Source: CAHJXF01 sp038240015 (GTDB lineage: Bacteria; Pseudomonadota; Gammaproteobacteria; Burkholderiales; Burkholderiaceae_D). Taken from it: a stretch of DNA of 14,753 bases. The position numbers and the translations under genes are program-made. Location of the stretch: positions 1-14,753 of the forward strand of contig JBBSEF010000071.1 of assembly GCA_038240015.1 (NCBI GenBank), in the 5' to 3' direction. Under the pieces are notes generated by a model. That model saw only the letters and a program-made list of their open reading frames with translations. It was not told the DNA's origin and made no database searches. Positions 1-8,500 of this stretch are shown here, piece after piece; within the stretch, counting starts at the first letter, position 1, and each line of letters begins with the position of its first letter.

Positions 1-1046
1 AAGCCGAGGTCGATCAGTCGATGCCGCAGCAATGCCCAGCCCATGCCGAGGATCGCGATGAACGTGACGATCCCGATGAGCATGTTCCACACGATTCCAT
101 ACCCTCTCGCGTCGATCCATATCCCTACCGCCGAGGGCAAGGAGTTCAGCGCGGCGACAGCGCCCATGCACAGCCCGAACCAGGCAAGGCGCTGGCGCAT
201 GACACGCGTGGCGCGGTACCACGACCACGCCAGCGCCGGGACTGCGATCAGCACCGTTGCCGCGGCGAAGAGATCGTCACCCGGTATCGCGGACATCGCG
301 ATCCGCAGTGGGGTGGGCAATAGTCCGAGGACTTGGAAGGGGAATAGAGCCCAGTAGATCGCCATGGCGGCGAGATAGATACCGAACAAGCGCCGCACTC
401 CCATCGAGTTCCAATTGGAGCGCTCCGGCGGATAGGTCAGGCAGAAATAGACAAAGCCGACATCGAGCGCGAAGACGTTCGCTGCATTGACAAACGGGGC
501 GACGTAGTCGTTGAAGGGACCGCGAGGCCAGAAGGTGAAGAGACCGACGATGCTCATGCCGAAGAAGGCGACCGCCAGCGCGCGCATCGGCGCGCTGCTC
601 GCTTGCCGCCACGCGATCAACACACCTAGCGCGAGCGTGGCCAACTGCGAAGCCCGAAAGAGAAGGTGGGTCACTTGCTGCTGCAAGGGATTGGCGACGA
701 TTTTCGGATCCGCAACGGGTCGCACTTGCAAATGACGCGTGGTGTCGCCCCGGCTCAGCGTGACGCCGATGTCCTCGTCAATGCCAAGAAATCGCCAGCC
801 GTCGCTCGGGTGATCGAACTCGATCCGGTCGCCGACCCGGGCGCCTGCTACCCCCAATGGCGACGTGGCGTCGAGTCGCGTGATCGGATAACGGCGACCG
901 TCCTCCTTCGGGCCGTAGCCGAGCCCAAGCGTGCCGCGCATTGCCGAGTCGTAGGCGAAAGGCGAGCGCGGCGTTGCGTATGCGAGCAGAGCGGCACAGC
1001 CGAGGGCCAGCATGAGCAGCACGAATCGCCAGCGGTTGGTGGTCAT
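1..1046 (-). CDS. N-terminal part of a multi-pass membrane sensor protein (probable signal-transduction protein), cut by the window edge
   Basis: The reading frame opens with ATG at 1046 and stays open to base 1, giving 348 complete codons with no stop. Residues about 7-25 form a first hydrophobic helix. Residues about 30-115 are soluble, with a PDZ-like stretch (SPLGVAGARVGDRIEF). From about 125 to 340 there are six or seven hydrophobic segments. The visible end reads ALLRHRLIDLG, and the two remaining bases are consistent with a following Phe. That motif resembles the junction after the last membrane helix in a group of proteobacterial sensors that continue into histidine kinase or GAF output modules. 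The membrane-sensor reading rests on the sequence; kinase output is inference, because the C-terminal half is outside the window. No strong ribosome binding site precedes the ATG. It is divergent from vapB, 53 bp away. The family cannot be named more closely from this part. Confidence 0.75.
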   Translation of the reverse strand, partial: MTTNRWRFVLLMLALGCAALLAYATPRSPFAYDSAMRGTLGLGYGPKEDGRRYPITRLDATSPLGVAGARVGDRIEFDHPSDGWRFLGIDEDIGVTLSRGDTTRHLQVRPVADPKIVANPLQQQVTHLLFRASQLATLALGVLIAWRQASSAPMRALAVAFFGMSIVGLFTFWPRGPFNDYVAPFVNAANVFALDVGFVYFCLTYPPERSNWNSMGVRRLFGIYLAAMAIYWALFPFQVLGLLPTPLRIAMSAIPGDDLFAAATVLIAVPALAWSWYRATRVMRQRLAWFGLCMGAVAALNSLPSAVGIWIDARGYGIVWNMLIGIVTFIAILGMGWALLRHRLIDLG

Positions 1047-1099
1047 GGCGACCGTGATGCGTTGATGCTGTAATAGTGCTTTGATGCTACGCTGCCGTC
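1047..1099. promoter_or_regulatory. Short divergent spacer with repeated TTGATGCT, putative vapB promoter/operator
   Basis: These 53 bp must hold the promoters of both the sensor gene (leftward) and vapBC (rightward). TTGATGCT occurs at 1062-1069 and again at 1081-1088, and TGATGC also at 1055-1060. The AT-rich TAATAG at 1071-1076 could serve as a -10 on the plus strand; its complement TATTAC (plus-strand bases 1070-1075) could do so on the minus strand. No convincing -35 is seen on either side. VapB-type antitoxins normally repress their own operon from repeats at this position, so the direct repeat is a candidate operator. This is inference only. Confidence 0.3.
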
Positions 1100-1339
1100 A
1101 TGCGCACCACCCTCGCACTCGACGACGACATCTTTGCCTACGCGCGCGCGCACGCGCAGCGCGAACGCATTTCCATCGGCGAAGCCGTGTCGCGTCTGGC
1201 GCGTCAGGGCATCGTCGCGCAAGCGCAATCGCGGGCGGCGCTGCCGAAGCCTAAATCCAAGTACGCATTGTTGCCCGCGCGCGGCGAAGTCATCAAGCCC
1301 GAGCATGTGCGTGCGCTGATGGACCAGGAAGGCATCTAG
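1100..1339 (+). CDS. vapB: VapB-like ribbon-helix-helix antitoxin
   Basis: A 79-residue protein starting with ATG. The N-terminus (RTTLALDDDIFAYARAHA) has the alternating beta-strand pattern of a ribbon-helix-helix DNA-binding domain, followed by two helices up to about residue 38 (ISIGEAVSRLARQGI). The C-terminal half, rich in Pro, Lys and charged residues, is the expected toxin-wrapping tail. In this family the antitoxin binds and inhibits the PIN-domain toxin and represses its own promoter. It lies 3 bp ahead of a PIN gene, and its last codons carry AGGAAGG (1326-1332), the likely ribosome binding site for that toxin. No clear ribosome binding site precedes vapB itself. The assignment rests on fold pattern plus pairing. 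Confidence 0.85.
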   Translation: MRTTLALDDDIFAYARAHAQRERISIGEAVSRLARQGIVAQAQSRAALPKPKSKYALLPARGEVIKPEHVRALMDQEGI

Positions 1340-1342
1340 CTC

Positions 1343-1774
1343 GTGCGCCACTTGCTGGACGTGAACGTCTGGGTGGCGCTGCTGGACGAAGCGCATGTCT
1401 TTCACGCGCAGGCGCTGGCCTTCATCCGGCGCCGCAAGCTCAAAATCGCCACCTGCGCGTTGGTGGAGAACGGCGTCATCCGCGTGTTGAACCTCGTGGG
1501 TTACAGCCGACTCGGCCCGGTAGGCTTCGAAGTCGTTGCGCAGAAGCTCGCTGAGATTTGTGCCGACATGGACCACGAGTTCTGGCCCGACAGCGTTTCG
1601 CTGCGAACACCGGGCATGGTGAACTGGCCTCGCGTGCTGGGACACAACCAGATCACCGATGTCTATCTGCTGGCCTTGGCTGTGGCCAATCAAAGTTGCC
1701 TCGTCACGCTGGATCATCGGGTCGCGGTGAGCGCCGTGGTAGGTGCGGGCGCCAAGCATCTCTTGCTGCTGTAG
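1343..1774 (+). CDS. vapC: VapC-like PIN-domain toxin (ribonuclease)
   Basis: A 143-residue protein using a GTG start. AGGAAGG at 1326-1332 lies 10 nt ahead, and only 3 bp separate it from the vapB stop, so the pair is one operon. All four acidic positions of the PIN metal-binding site are visible: Asp6 in LLDVNVWVALL, Glu42 in ALVENGVIRV, Asp106 in ITDVYLLALA and Asp124 in LVTLDHRV. This indicates an intact enzyme. VapC toxins cleave RNA, often specific tRNAs or rRNA, with Mg2+ or Mn2+. The target here cannot be told from sequence. The length is normal for the family and no disruption is seen. Confidence 0.9.
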   Translation: MRHLLDVNVWVALLDEAHVFHAQALAFIRRRKLKIATCALVENGVIRVLNLVGYSRLGPVGFEVVAQKLAEICADMDHEFWPDSVSLRTPGMVNWPRVLGHNQITDVYLLALAVANQSCLVTLDHRVAVSAVVGAGAKHLLLL

Positions 1775-1837
1775 AACGTTTGCAGCGCTCGCATTGTGCG
1801 GGAGAGAGCCGCGACGCAAGCAAACCATTCCCGCAAG

Positions 1838-1867
1838 TTGACGTCTATTAACGCGATACGTTAATAT
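1838..1867 (+). promoter_or_regulatory. higBA promoter overlapping a perfect inverted-repeat operator
   Basis: TTGACG at 1838-1843 and TAATAT at 1862-1867, 18 bp apart, make a good sigma-70 promoter. Within it, TATTAACG (1846-1853) and CGTTAATA (1859-1866) form a perfect 8 bp inverted repeat around the spacer CGATA. It fills the -35/-10 interval and the -10 itself. HigA antitoxins are known to bind palindromes overlapping their own promoter, so this is the expected operator. Start of transcription is predicted about seven bases after the -10, at or next to the GTG of higB at 1874, so the toxin message may have almost no leader. Confidence 0.65.
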
Positions 1868-1873
1868 CCTGCC

Positions 1874-2155
1874 GTGACCATCCAGAGCTTCAAGTGCAAG
1901 GACGCTCGGGCGCTGTTCGAAGGGCGACGAGTTCGACGTTGGGTAAACGTCGAACGGCCCGCGCTGCGTAAGCTCGAACAGCTCGACTGGTCCACGATGC
2001 TCGACGATTTGCGCGCGCCGCCGGGTAATCAGCTCGAAGCGCTCAAGGGCAGTCGCAAGGGCCAACACAGCATCCGCGTCAACGATCAATGGCGCGTGTG
2101 TTTCGTGTGGAAGGCCGACGGCGCTCATGACGTCGAGATTGTTGATTACCACTGA
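1874..2155 (+). CDS. higB: HigB-like toxin (RelE superfamily mRNA interferase)
   Basis: A 93-residue protein of the size typical for HigB. GTG at 1874 is the start because it is the only start codon downstream of the promoter that keeps the conserved opening (IQSFKCKDARALFEG). Family landmarks include the motif around residues 44-59 (DDLRAPPGNQLEALKG), HSIRVNDQWRVCFVW (65-79, with Arg68 and Arg74) and the C-terminal DVEIVDYH. The Arg of the central strand and the terminal Asp-Tyr-His match residues known to matter for mRNA cleavage in Proteus vulgaris HigB. The toxin cuts mRNA on the ribosome. It has no visible Shine-Dalgarno, and its 5' leader may be absent. Toxin-first order is normal for hig loci. 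Confidence 0.92.
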   Translation: MTIQSFKCKDARALFEGRRVRRWVNVERPALRKLEQLDWSTMLDDLRAPPGNQLEALKGSRKGQHSIRVNDQWRVCFVWKADGAHDVEIVDYH

Positions 2156-2167
2156 AGGAGTTTCATC

Positions 2168-2467
2168 ATGCGCACCGTTCCTCCCGTTTCCCCCGGCGAA
2201 ATGCTGGACGAAGAATTCCTCAAGCCGCTGGGCCTGACCAAGTACCGTCTGGCCAAGGACATCGGCGTGCCGCCGCAGCGCATTGGCGACATCGTGGCCG
2301 GCAAACGCTCGATCACGGCCGACACTGATCTGCGGCTGTGCCGTTACTTTGGTCTCTCCGACGGCTGGTGGCTGCGCGGTCAGGCCAACTACGACACGGC
2401 GATGGCGCGCAAAGCGATGGGCGCAACGCTGGCGCGCATCGCGCGTTGCGAATTGCTGCCCACATGA
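2168..2467 (+). CDS. higA: HigA-like antitoxin, HTH (XRE) domain
   Basis: A 99-residue protein starting with ATG 12 bp after higB. AAGGAG (2155-2160), overlapping the higB stop, is a strong ribosome binding site, so the antitoxin is probably translated much better than the toxin. The helix-turn-helix covers roughly residues 24-50 (KYRLAKDIGVPPQRIGDIVAGK), within the family signature that begins PGEMLDEEFLKPLGL and ends DGWWLRGQANYD. It binds HigB and should repress the operon through the palindrome at 1846-1866. The C-terminus meets the convergent small minus-strand gene with only 11 bp between the coding ends and no recognisable terminator. Confidence 0.93.
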   Translation: MRTVPPVSPGEMLDEEFLKPLGLTKYRLAKDIGVPPQRIGDIVAGKRSITADTDLRLCRYFGLSDGWWLRGQANYDTAMARKAMGATLARIARCELLPT

Positions 2468-2478
2468 GCGAGGCGCCT

Positions 2479-2598
2479 TCATGACGGCGATGCGTCGCGG
2501 GCTCCCCACGCGATCAGCCCGGCGCAAACCGCCGCGAGCGAGAAGACAAACCACTGCCACAGACGCGGCGACAACACTGCCGTCGACGGCCCGCTCAT
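2479..2598 (-). CDS. 39-residue single-helix membrane microprotein, translationally coupled to the giant kinase
   Basis: The ATG (2598-2596) overlaps the TGA stop of the hybrid kinase (2597-2595) as ATGA on the minus strand, the classic arrangement for translational coupling. It encodes 39 residues: a short polar start (MSGPSTAVLSPR), one hydrophobic helix over about residues 14-33 (LWQWFVFSLAAVCAGLIAWG), and a short tail (ARDASPS). Trp residues near both ends of the helix suit a membrane interface. I do not recognise a family, and the protein is too short for confident homology. The same frame stays open upstream inside the kinase gene, but that part has the Arg/Ala-rich look of an out-of-frame shadow. 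If real, it would be made together with the kinase and could tether or modulate it. That role is inference. Confidence 0.5.
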   Translation of the reverse strand: MSGPSTAVLSPRLWQWFVFSLAAVCAGLIAWGARDASPS

Positions 2599-5500
2599 GA
2601 GTCCAGCGCCCGTCGCGGCGTGTTCATCAACGCCCGCACCAGCACGTCGACACGAATTGGCTTCGTCACGTAGTCGTCCATGCCAGCGGCCAGGCATTCC
2701 TCGCGATCGCCCTGCATCGCGTTGGCCGTCATCGCGACGATGCGCGGACGTTCGTTCGCGGACCACCTCCGCGTGATCCGCCGCGACGCTTCGAGCCCAT
2801 CCATCTCGGGCATCTGCACGTCCATCAGGATCACGTCGTAGCGTTGGCGCTCGACCGCTTCGATCGCCTCGACGCCGTTGGACGCGACGTCCGCGCGATA
2901 GCCCATCTGCTGCAGCAGGCGCAGTGCGAGCTTCTGGTTCACGACGTTGTCTTCGGCCAGCAGGATGCGTAGCGGATGACACGCGGCCATGCCCGGGTCG
3001 ATGCCCGGCTTCGCGGGCGCGACGGCCCTCGGCTGATCGACTCCATGCGTGAGCAGCGTGACCATCGTGTCGAAGAGCTGGCTCTGTCGCAGCGGCTTCG
3101 CGAGCGTGGCCTTGAAGAGGTCACCGCCTTCGGCGATCGCCTCGCGCCGGCCGAGCGAAGTAAAGAGCACCAGCGGCATCTCCGCATCGATCGCGCGCAT
3201 TTGCCGCGCGAGCGTGACGCCGTCCATCTCAGGCATATGCATGTCGACGATCGCGAGGTCGAAGCGCTCGCCGCTCTTCATCCATTGCAGGGCTTCAGCG
3301 GGCGCGCCGGTCTCGTGATGCTGCATTCCCCATCGTGCCGTCTGCAATCCGAGAATGCGACGATTGGTGGCGTTGTCGTCCACCACCAGCACGCGCTTGC
3401 CGACCAGTGCCGGTTGCTCGCCGATGAAGCTGCGACGGCTCGTGGCCGGCATTGCGGCTTCAGGTGCGCGGATCGTGAAGCGGAAGGTCGAGCCCTTCCC
3501 GAGGCCATCGCTCTCGACCCACATCGTGCCGCCCATCAGTTCGGCTAGACGCTTGCTGATCGCGAGGCCCAAACCCGTGCCGCCATATTTACGGGTGGTC
3601 GACGAGTCGGCCTGTGAAAAGGACTGGAATAGTTTGCCCATGCCCGCCGGTGTGAGACCGATGCCAGTGTCGCGCACGGCGAACTCGATCTGCGGCTCGC
3701 CCGTTTCCACGACGCAGACTTGCACGGTCAGCACCACCTCGCCCTGCTCGGTGAACTTGACCGCATTGCTCAACAGGTTGAGCAACACCTGACGCAGCCG
3801 CGTGACATCGCCCTCGATCGCCGCGGGAACCTCGCCTTCGAACACATAGGCGATGTCCAGATGCTTCTCGGCAGCGCGCGCACCGATCAGGTCGAGCGCC
3901 GACTCGACGCATTCACGCAGGTCGAACGGACGCACCTCGACATCCATGCGACCGGCTTCGATCTTCGAGAAGTCGAGGATGTCGTTGATGATGGTGAGCA
4001 ACGCATCGCCGCTGTCGCGAATCGTTCCCGCGAAGTCGCGCTGCTCGGCATTCAGCGGCGTGTCGAGCAACAGGCCGCTCATGCCGATCACCGCGTTCAT
4101 CGGCGTGCGAATTTCGTGGCTCATGGTGGCGAGGAACGAGCTCTTCGCGTCGTTGGCGGTTTCGGCGGCGGCGCGCGCGTCCTGCGCATCCTTGAACAGG
4201 CGCGCGTTCTGGATCGCGATCACGGCCTGATCCGCAAAGCTCTTGATCAGCGAGATGTCCTGGTCGGAAAACGGCTGCAATCGTTCGCGGGCGATGAACA
4301 GTGCGCCGATGCCCGTCCCTTCCCACAACAGCGGCGCCGACAGATAGGTGCGGGCGCCGATCTTCCGACCCAGCTCTACGGCGCCGGGCGGCCCGTCTGA
4401 AATCTCGGCGACGTTCGGGTAGTGCACCACCTGACGACGGCTCACGGTGATGCCGGTGACGGTGTCGGCGAGGCGCGCCGGATAAAACTCGCGCACGCGC
4501 TCTGCCCCCGGCCCGCGATAGGCGTCGCAGTGAACGAGGCCATCTGCGCCGATCAGATCGACGCCCATCACCTCGTGGCCGAACAGGCGTTGGCAGCTGT
4601 CGAGAATCTTCTCGAACACCGGCTTCGTGTCGGACACCGAGCCGCTGATGACTTCAAGCACTTCGGCCATCGCGGTTTGCTGCTCCAGCGCCTCCTTCGT
4701 CTCGTTGAAAAGGCGCGCATTCTGGATCGCGATCACGGCCTGATCGGCGAAGGTCTTCAGCAGCACCTGTTCCTTCGCGGTGAAGCCGCCGAGCGCGCGT
4801 CGCGTGAGCGCGATCGCTCCGATCCCTTCGTTGCCGCGCATCAGCGGCGCCATCATCATCGAAAAATTCAATCCCATGCGCATGGCCGGCCCGCGCAAGA
4901 CCGGTGGGACATCGAGGCCATTCACGATGTCGGGAAAACTGATCACACGGCGCGCGCGGATCACCGCCTCGGCGCCCGTGCCCGCAAGCGGCATCGGGAA
5001 AAGCGAACGCACGTGCTCGGCCCTGTCTTGCAACTCCGCTTGCGACCAGCCGGGTGCGTCAGACGACGTCGCGTGCGCGTGCATGGCCGCGATATGCAGC
5101 AGGCCGTCATCGCCGATCAGGTTGATGATCGAACCCTCGACATTGAACAGCCGTGCGCAACTGTCGAGGATAGTGTCGAACACCGGTGCGGTGTCGGCGA
5201 CGAAATTGCTGATCGCTTGCAACACCTCGGCCGACGCGGTCTGCTGTTCGAGCGCCTCCTTGGTCTCATTGAACAAGCGCACGTTCTCGATCGCGATCAC
5301 GGCCTGATCAGCGAAGGACTGCAACACTTTCGACACCGTATCGGGGATCGGGCCGGGATCGTCCCACGCCAGGTTGATCGCCCCGATGGGCTCGCCTTGC
5401 CGCAGCAGAGGGACACTGAACGCTCGGCGGTAGCCGCCCGACGTGAAGTGATGGTCGTACTCCGCGTCAGCGTCGAGGTCCTCGATCTTCACCATGCAAC

Positions 5501-8500
5501 GGTCGATGATGGCGCGACCCGCGATGCTGCCGCGCGTCGGCGCGAAAGCTTGGCCCTCTCTCGATGGAGCCGGGATCTCGTCCACGCGGCCGTCCGCAGC
5601 TGCATGCGCCTTCATCCGGATCAGGCCGCCTTCATACCGGAAGACCACGGCGATGTCGGCATCGCCAAGTTCGCGCGCGAGCGTGACGATCTTGTCGAAC
5701 ACCGGTTGCACGTCGGTGGGAGAGTCGCTCATCACGCGCAGCACCTCGGCCGTGGCTGTCTGCTGCTCGAGCGCTTCACGCGTCTCGTTGAACAGCCGCA
5801 CGTTCTCGATCGCGATCACCGCCTGATCGCGGAAGGATTCGGCGACAGCGATCTCCTTGTCTGAAAAACCACCGGTCCGGATACGGAACAACATCAGCAC
5901 GCCGATCGAAATGCCCTCGCGCACCAGCGGCACCGCCAGCGACGCACGCACGCCGGTGGTGGCGCGAATCATCTTCTGCCGCTCGGGCAACTCGATCGCG
6001 TCCCAATCGGGGATGTGCACGATCTGCCGCGAGACGATTGCCTGCGACGGAAAATTCTTCGCCGCGTCGATGCGCACCGGGTCGGTCCAGCGATCGTTCT
6101 CGAAGCCTTGCGGGGTCGCGCTGGCGCACGGAATGTAGAAGTCGCCTTCCACGCGCGAGAACGTGGCGCGGTCACAGGCAAGCAGCTTCACGGCGGTGTC
6201 GACGATGGCGTTGAAGACCGGCTGCGTGTCGGTGGGCGATGCGCTGATGACGCGCAGGATGTTCGCGCTGGCGGTCTGGTGGCTCAGCGCCTCCTGCGTT
6301 TCGTTGAACAGCCGCGCGTTCTGGATCGCGATCACGGCTTGATCGGCGAAGGTCTTGAGCAGGGCTTCTTCCTTCGCGGTGAAGCCGCCGAGCGCGCGAC
6401 GCGTGAGCGAGAGCGCGCCGATGCCTTCGTTGCCCAGCATCAGCGGCGCCATGATCATCGCGTAGTTGATGCCCATCATCTGCGCGGGCGCGCGAATGCC
6501 CGGTGGCACGTCGGAGCCGTTGATCACATCGGGAAAGCTGAGCACGCGACGCGCGCGAATCGCCGCTTCGGCTCCCGTGCCCGCGAGCGGCATCGGAAAG
6601 AGCGTTCGCACTTTGTCCGCGCGCTGCTGCAACTCGGCTTGCGTCCATCCAGGCTCGTCGATCTGCGTCGCGTGCGCGTGCATGGCGGCGAGGCGGATCA
6701 AATTGTCTTCGCCGATCAAAACGAGCACCGACCCTTCGACATTGAAGAGGCGCGCGCAACTGTCGAGGATGGTGTCGAACACAGGCTGCGCGTCGGACAC
6801 CGAATTGCTGATCGCCTGCAAGACCTCGGCCGATGCGGTCTGCTGTTCGAGCGCTTCCTTCGTCTCGTTGAACAACAACGCGTTCTGCAACGCAACGCCG
6901 ACGTTGGCCGCAATCGTTTCGAGCAGGCGTTGATCGTCGCTGTCGAATTCGCCTTCGCGTTGCGTGCTCTGCACACTGACCACGCCCTCGCATACGCCGG
7001 CCACGAAGATCGGCACACCGAGATACGACAACGCATTCTTGCCGACCAGGTTCGCGCCGATTTCCTCGCTTCGCTGATTCACATTCGAGTTGAGAATCAG
7101 CGCCTCACCGGTCTCGATGATTTTGCTGGTGAGACCCTGCCCGTAGGGCAGCGACACATTCTCTTCGCCGTATTGGTAGCGGAACTCGATCAGGTTAGTA
7201 GTGCGATCGAGCAAGGCCACGTACGCGAGGTCTGCCTTGAAGACGGTGCGGATCTGTTCGCCGACCAATTCGATCAAGGCGTCGACGTCGAGCTTGGCCG
7301 CGAGTTGTTGCGACACCGTGTTGACGGTGGCGAGTTCGGCCGCGCGTTGTTGCGTCTCGTCGAACAGGCGTGCGTTCTCGAGCGCCACGCCCATGCTCGC
7401 TGCGACGGTTTGCAAGAGGCGCACATCGGCGTCGCTGTGCGCGTTCTCGCGCTCGTAGTTTTCGATCGCGATCGAGCCGAGGACACGGTCGCTGCCGATG
7501 ATCGGCACGAACACGATCGACAGGCTGGGGTCGGTGCCCTCGATGACGTCAAGACCGAACGCCTTGATGTCAGCCGGGCTGTTCAGCACGATCGGCCGAC
7601 GGCTGGCGACCATGTGATCCCACGGCTTCAGGTTCGTCTGGGACCGCGGTGGAAGAGTCCGCGACGAGAGGGTCAAGCGTTGTCCATGCTCGACGACGTA
7701 CAGAAAATGAATCGTGCGGGTCTCGGCGTCGAACCAATGGATCGCGATCTCTTCAGTGCGCAACACCTCACGCAATTTGTCGCCGACCAGATCGACGATG
7801 CCCTGAAATTCGAGCGAGCCGGCCATGCCTTGTTGAATGCTGTTGATCACCGCGAGCTCGGCGTTGCGCTGCTCGGTCTCTTTCAACAAGCGCTGCGTCT
7901 CGTCGAACAGGCGGGCGTTTTCGAGCGCCACGCCCATACCAGCGGCGATGGTCTGCAACAGCCGGACCTCGGCGTCGCCGAAGGCGTGCTCGCGCTCGAA
8001 GTTGTCGAGCATCAGGGCACCCAGCACGCGATCGTTGGCGATGATCGGAATCTGCGCGCTGCACTTCGCGGGGTCCGTCCCAGGGATCAGGTTGTAGCTC
8101 GCGCGCTCCTCGTCGGCCGTATGCGTCACGATAGGCCTGCGGGTCGCGATCAGCTTCGCCGACGGCCCATTGGACGCGAGCGGCACGATGAGCCGATCCT
8201 CGGGGAGCGACAGGCGGACCCCATGCTCGACGTCGTACAGGCGAAGCACCGTACGCGCATCGTGATCGAACCATAGGATGCCCAGGTCGGGCAATTGCAG
8301 GACGTCGCGCAACCGATCGCCGACCAGGTCGACGATGCCTTGGAAGTCGAGCGAGCCCGACATCCCCTGCTGAATGCTGTTGATGACTGCGAGTTCGGTA
8401 TTGCGTTGCTCGGTCTCTTTCAACAAGCGCTGTGTCTCATCGAACAGGCGCGCGTTTTCGAGTGCGACACCCATGCTCGATGCGACGGTCTGCATCAGAC

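Noticed and set aside
277..612. 111-codon minus-strand frame within the left membrane-sensor gene
   Set aside because: The other minus-strand frame is open from 1046 to the edge and encodes clear membrane helices; this one is Arg-rich and overlaps it.
1798..1812. GCGG...CCGC hairpin after vapC as a terminator
   Set aside because: The stem is only four base pairs and no T-run follows.
1043..2560. 505-codon open frame on the minus strand across both toxin-antitoxin operons
   Set aside because: It is antisense to four genes with intact family motifs and has a low-complexity Arg/Ala/His-rich translation. It is a high-GC shadow.
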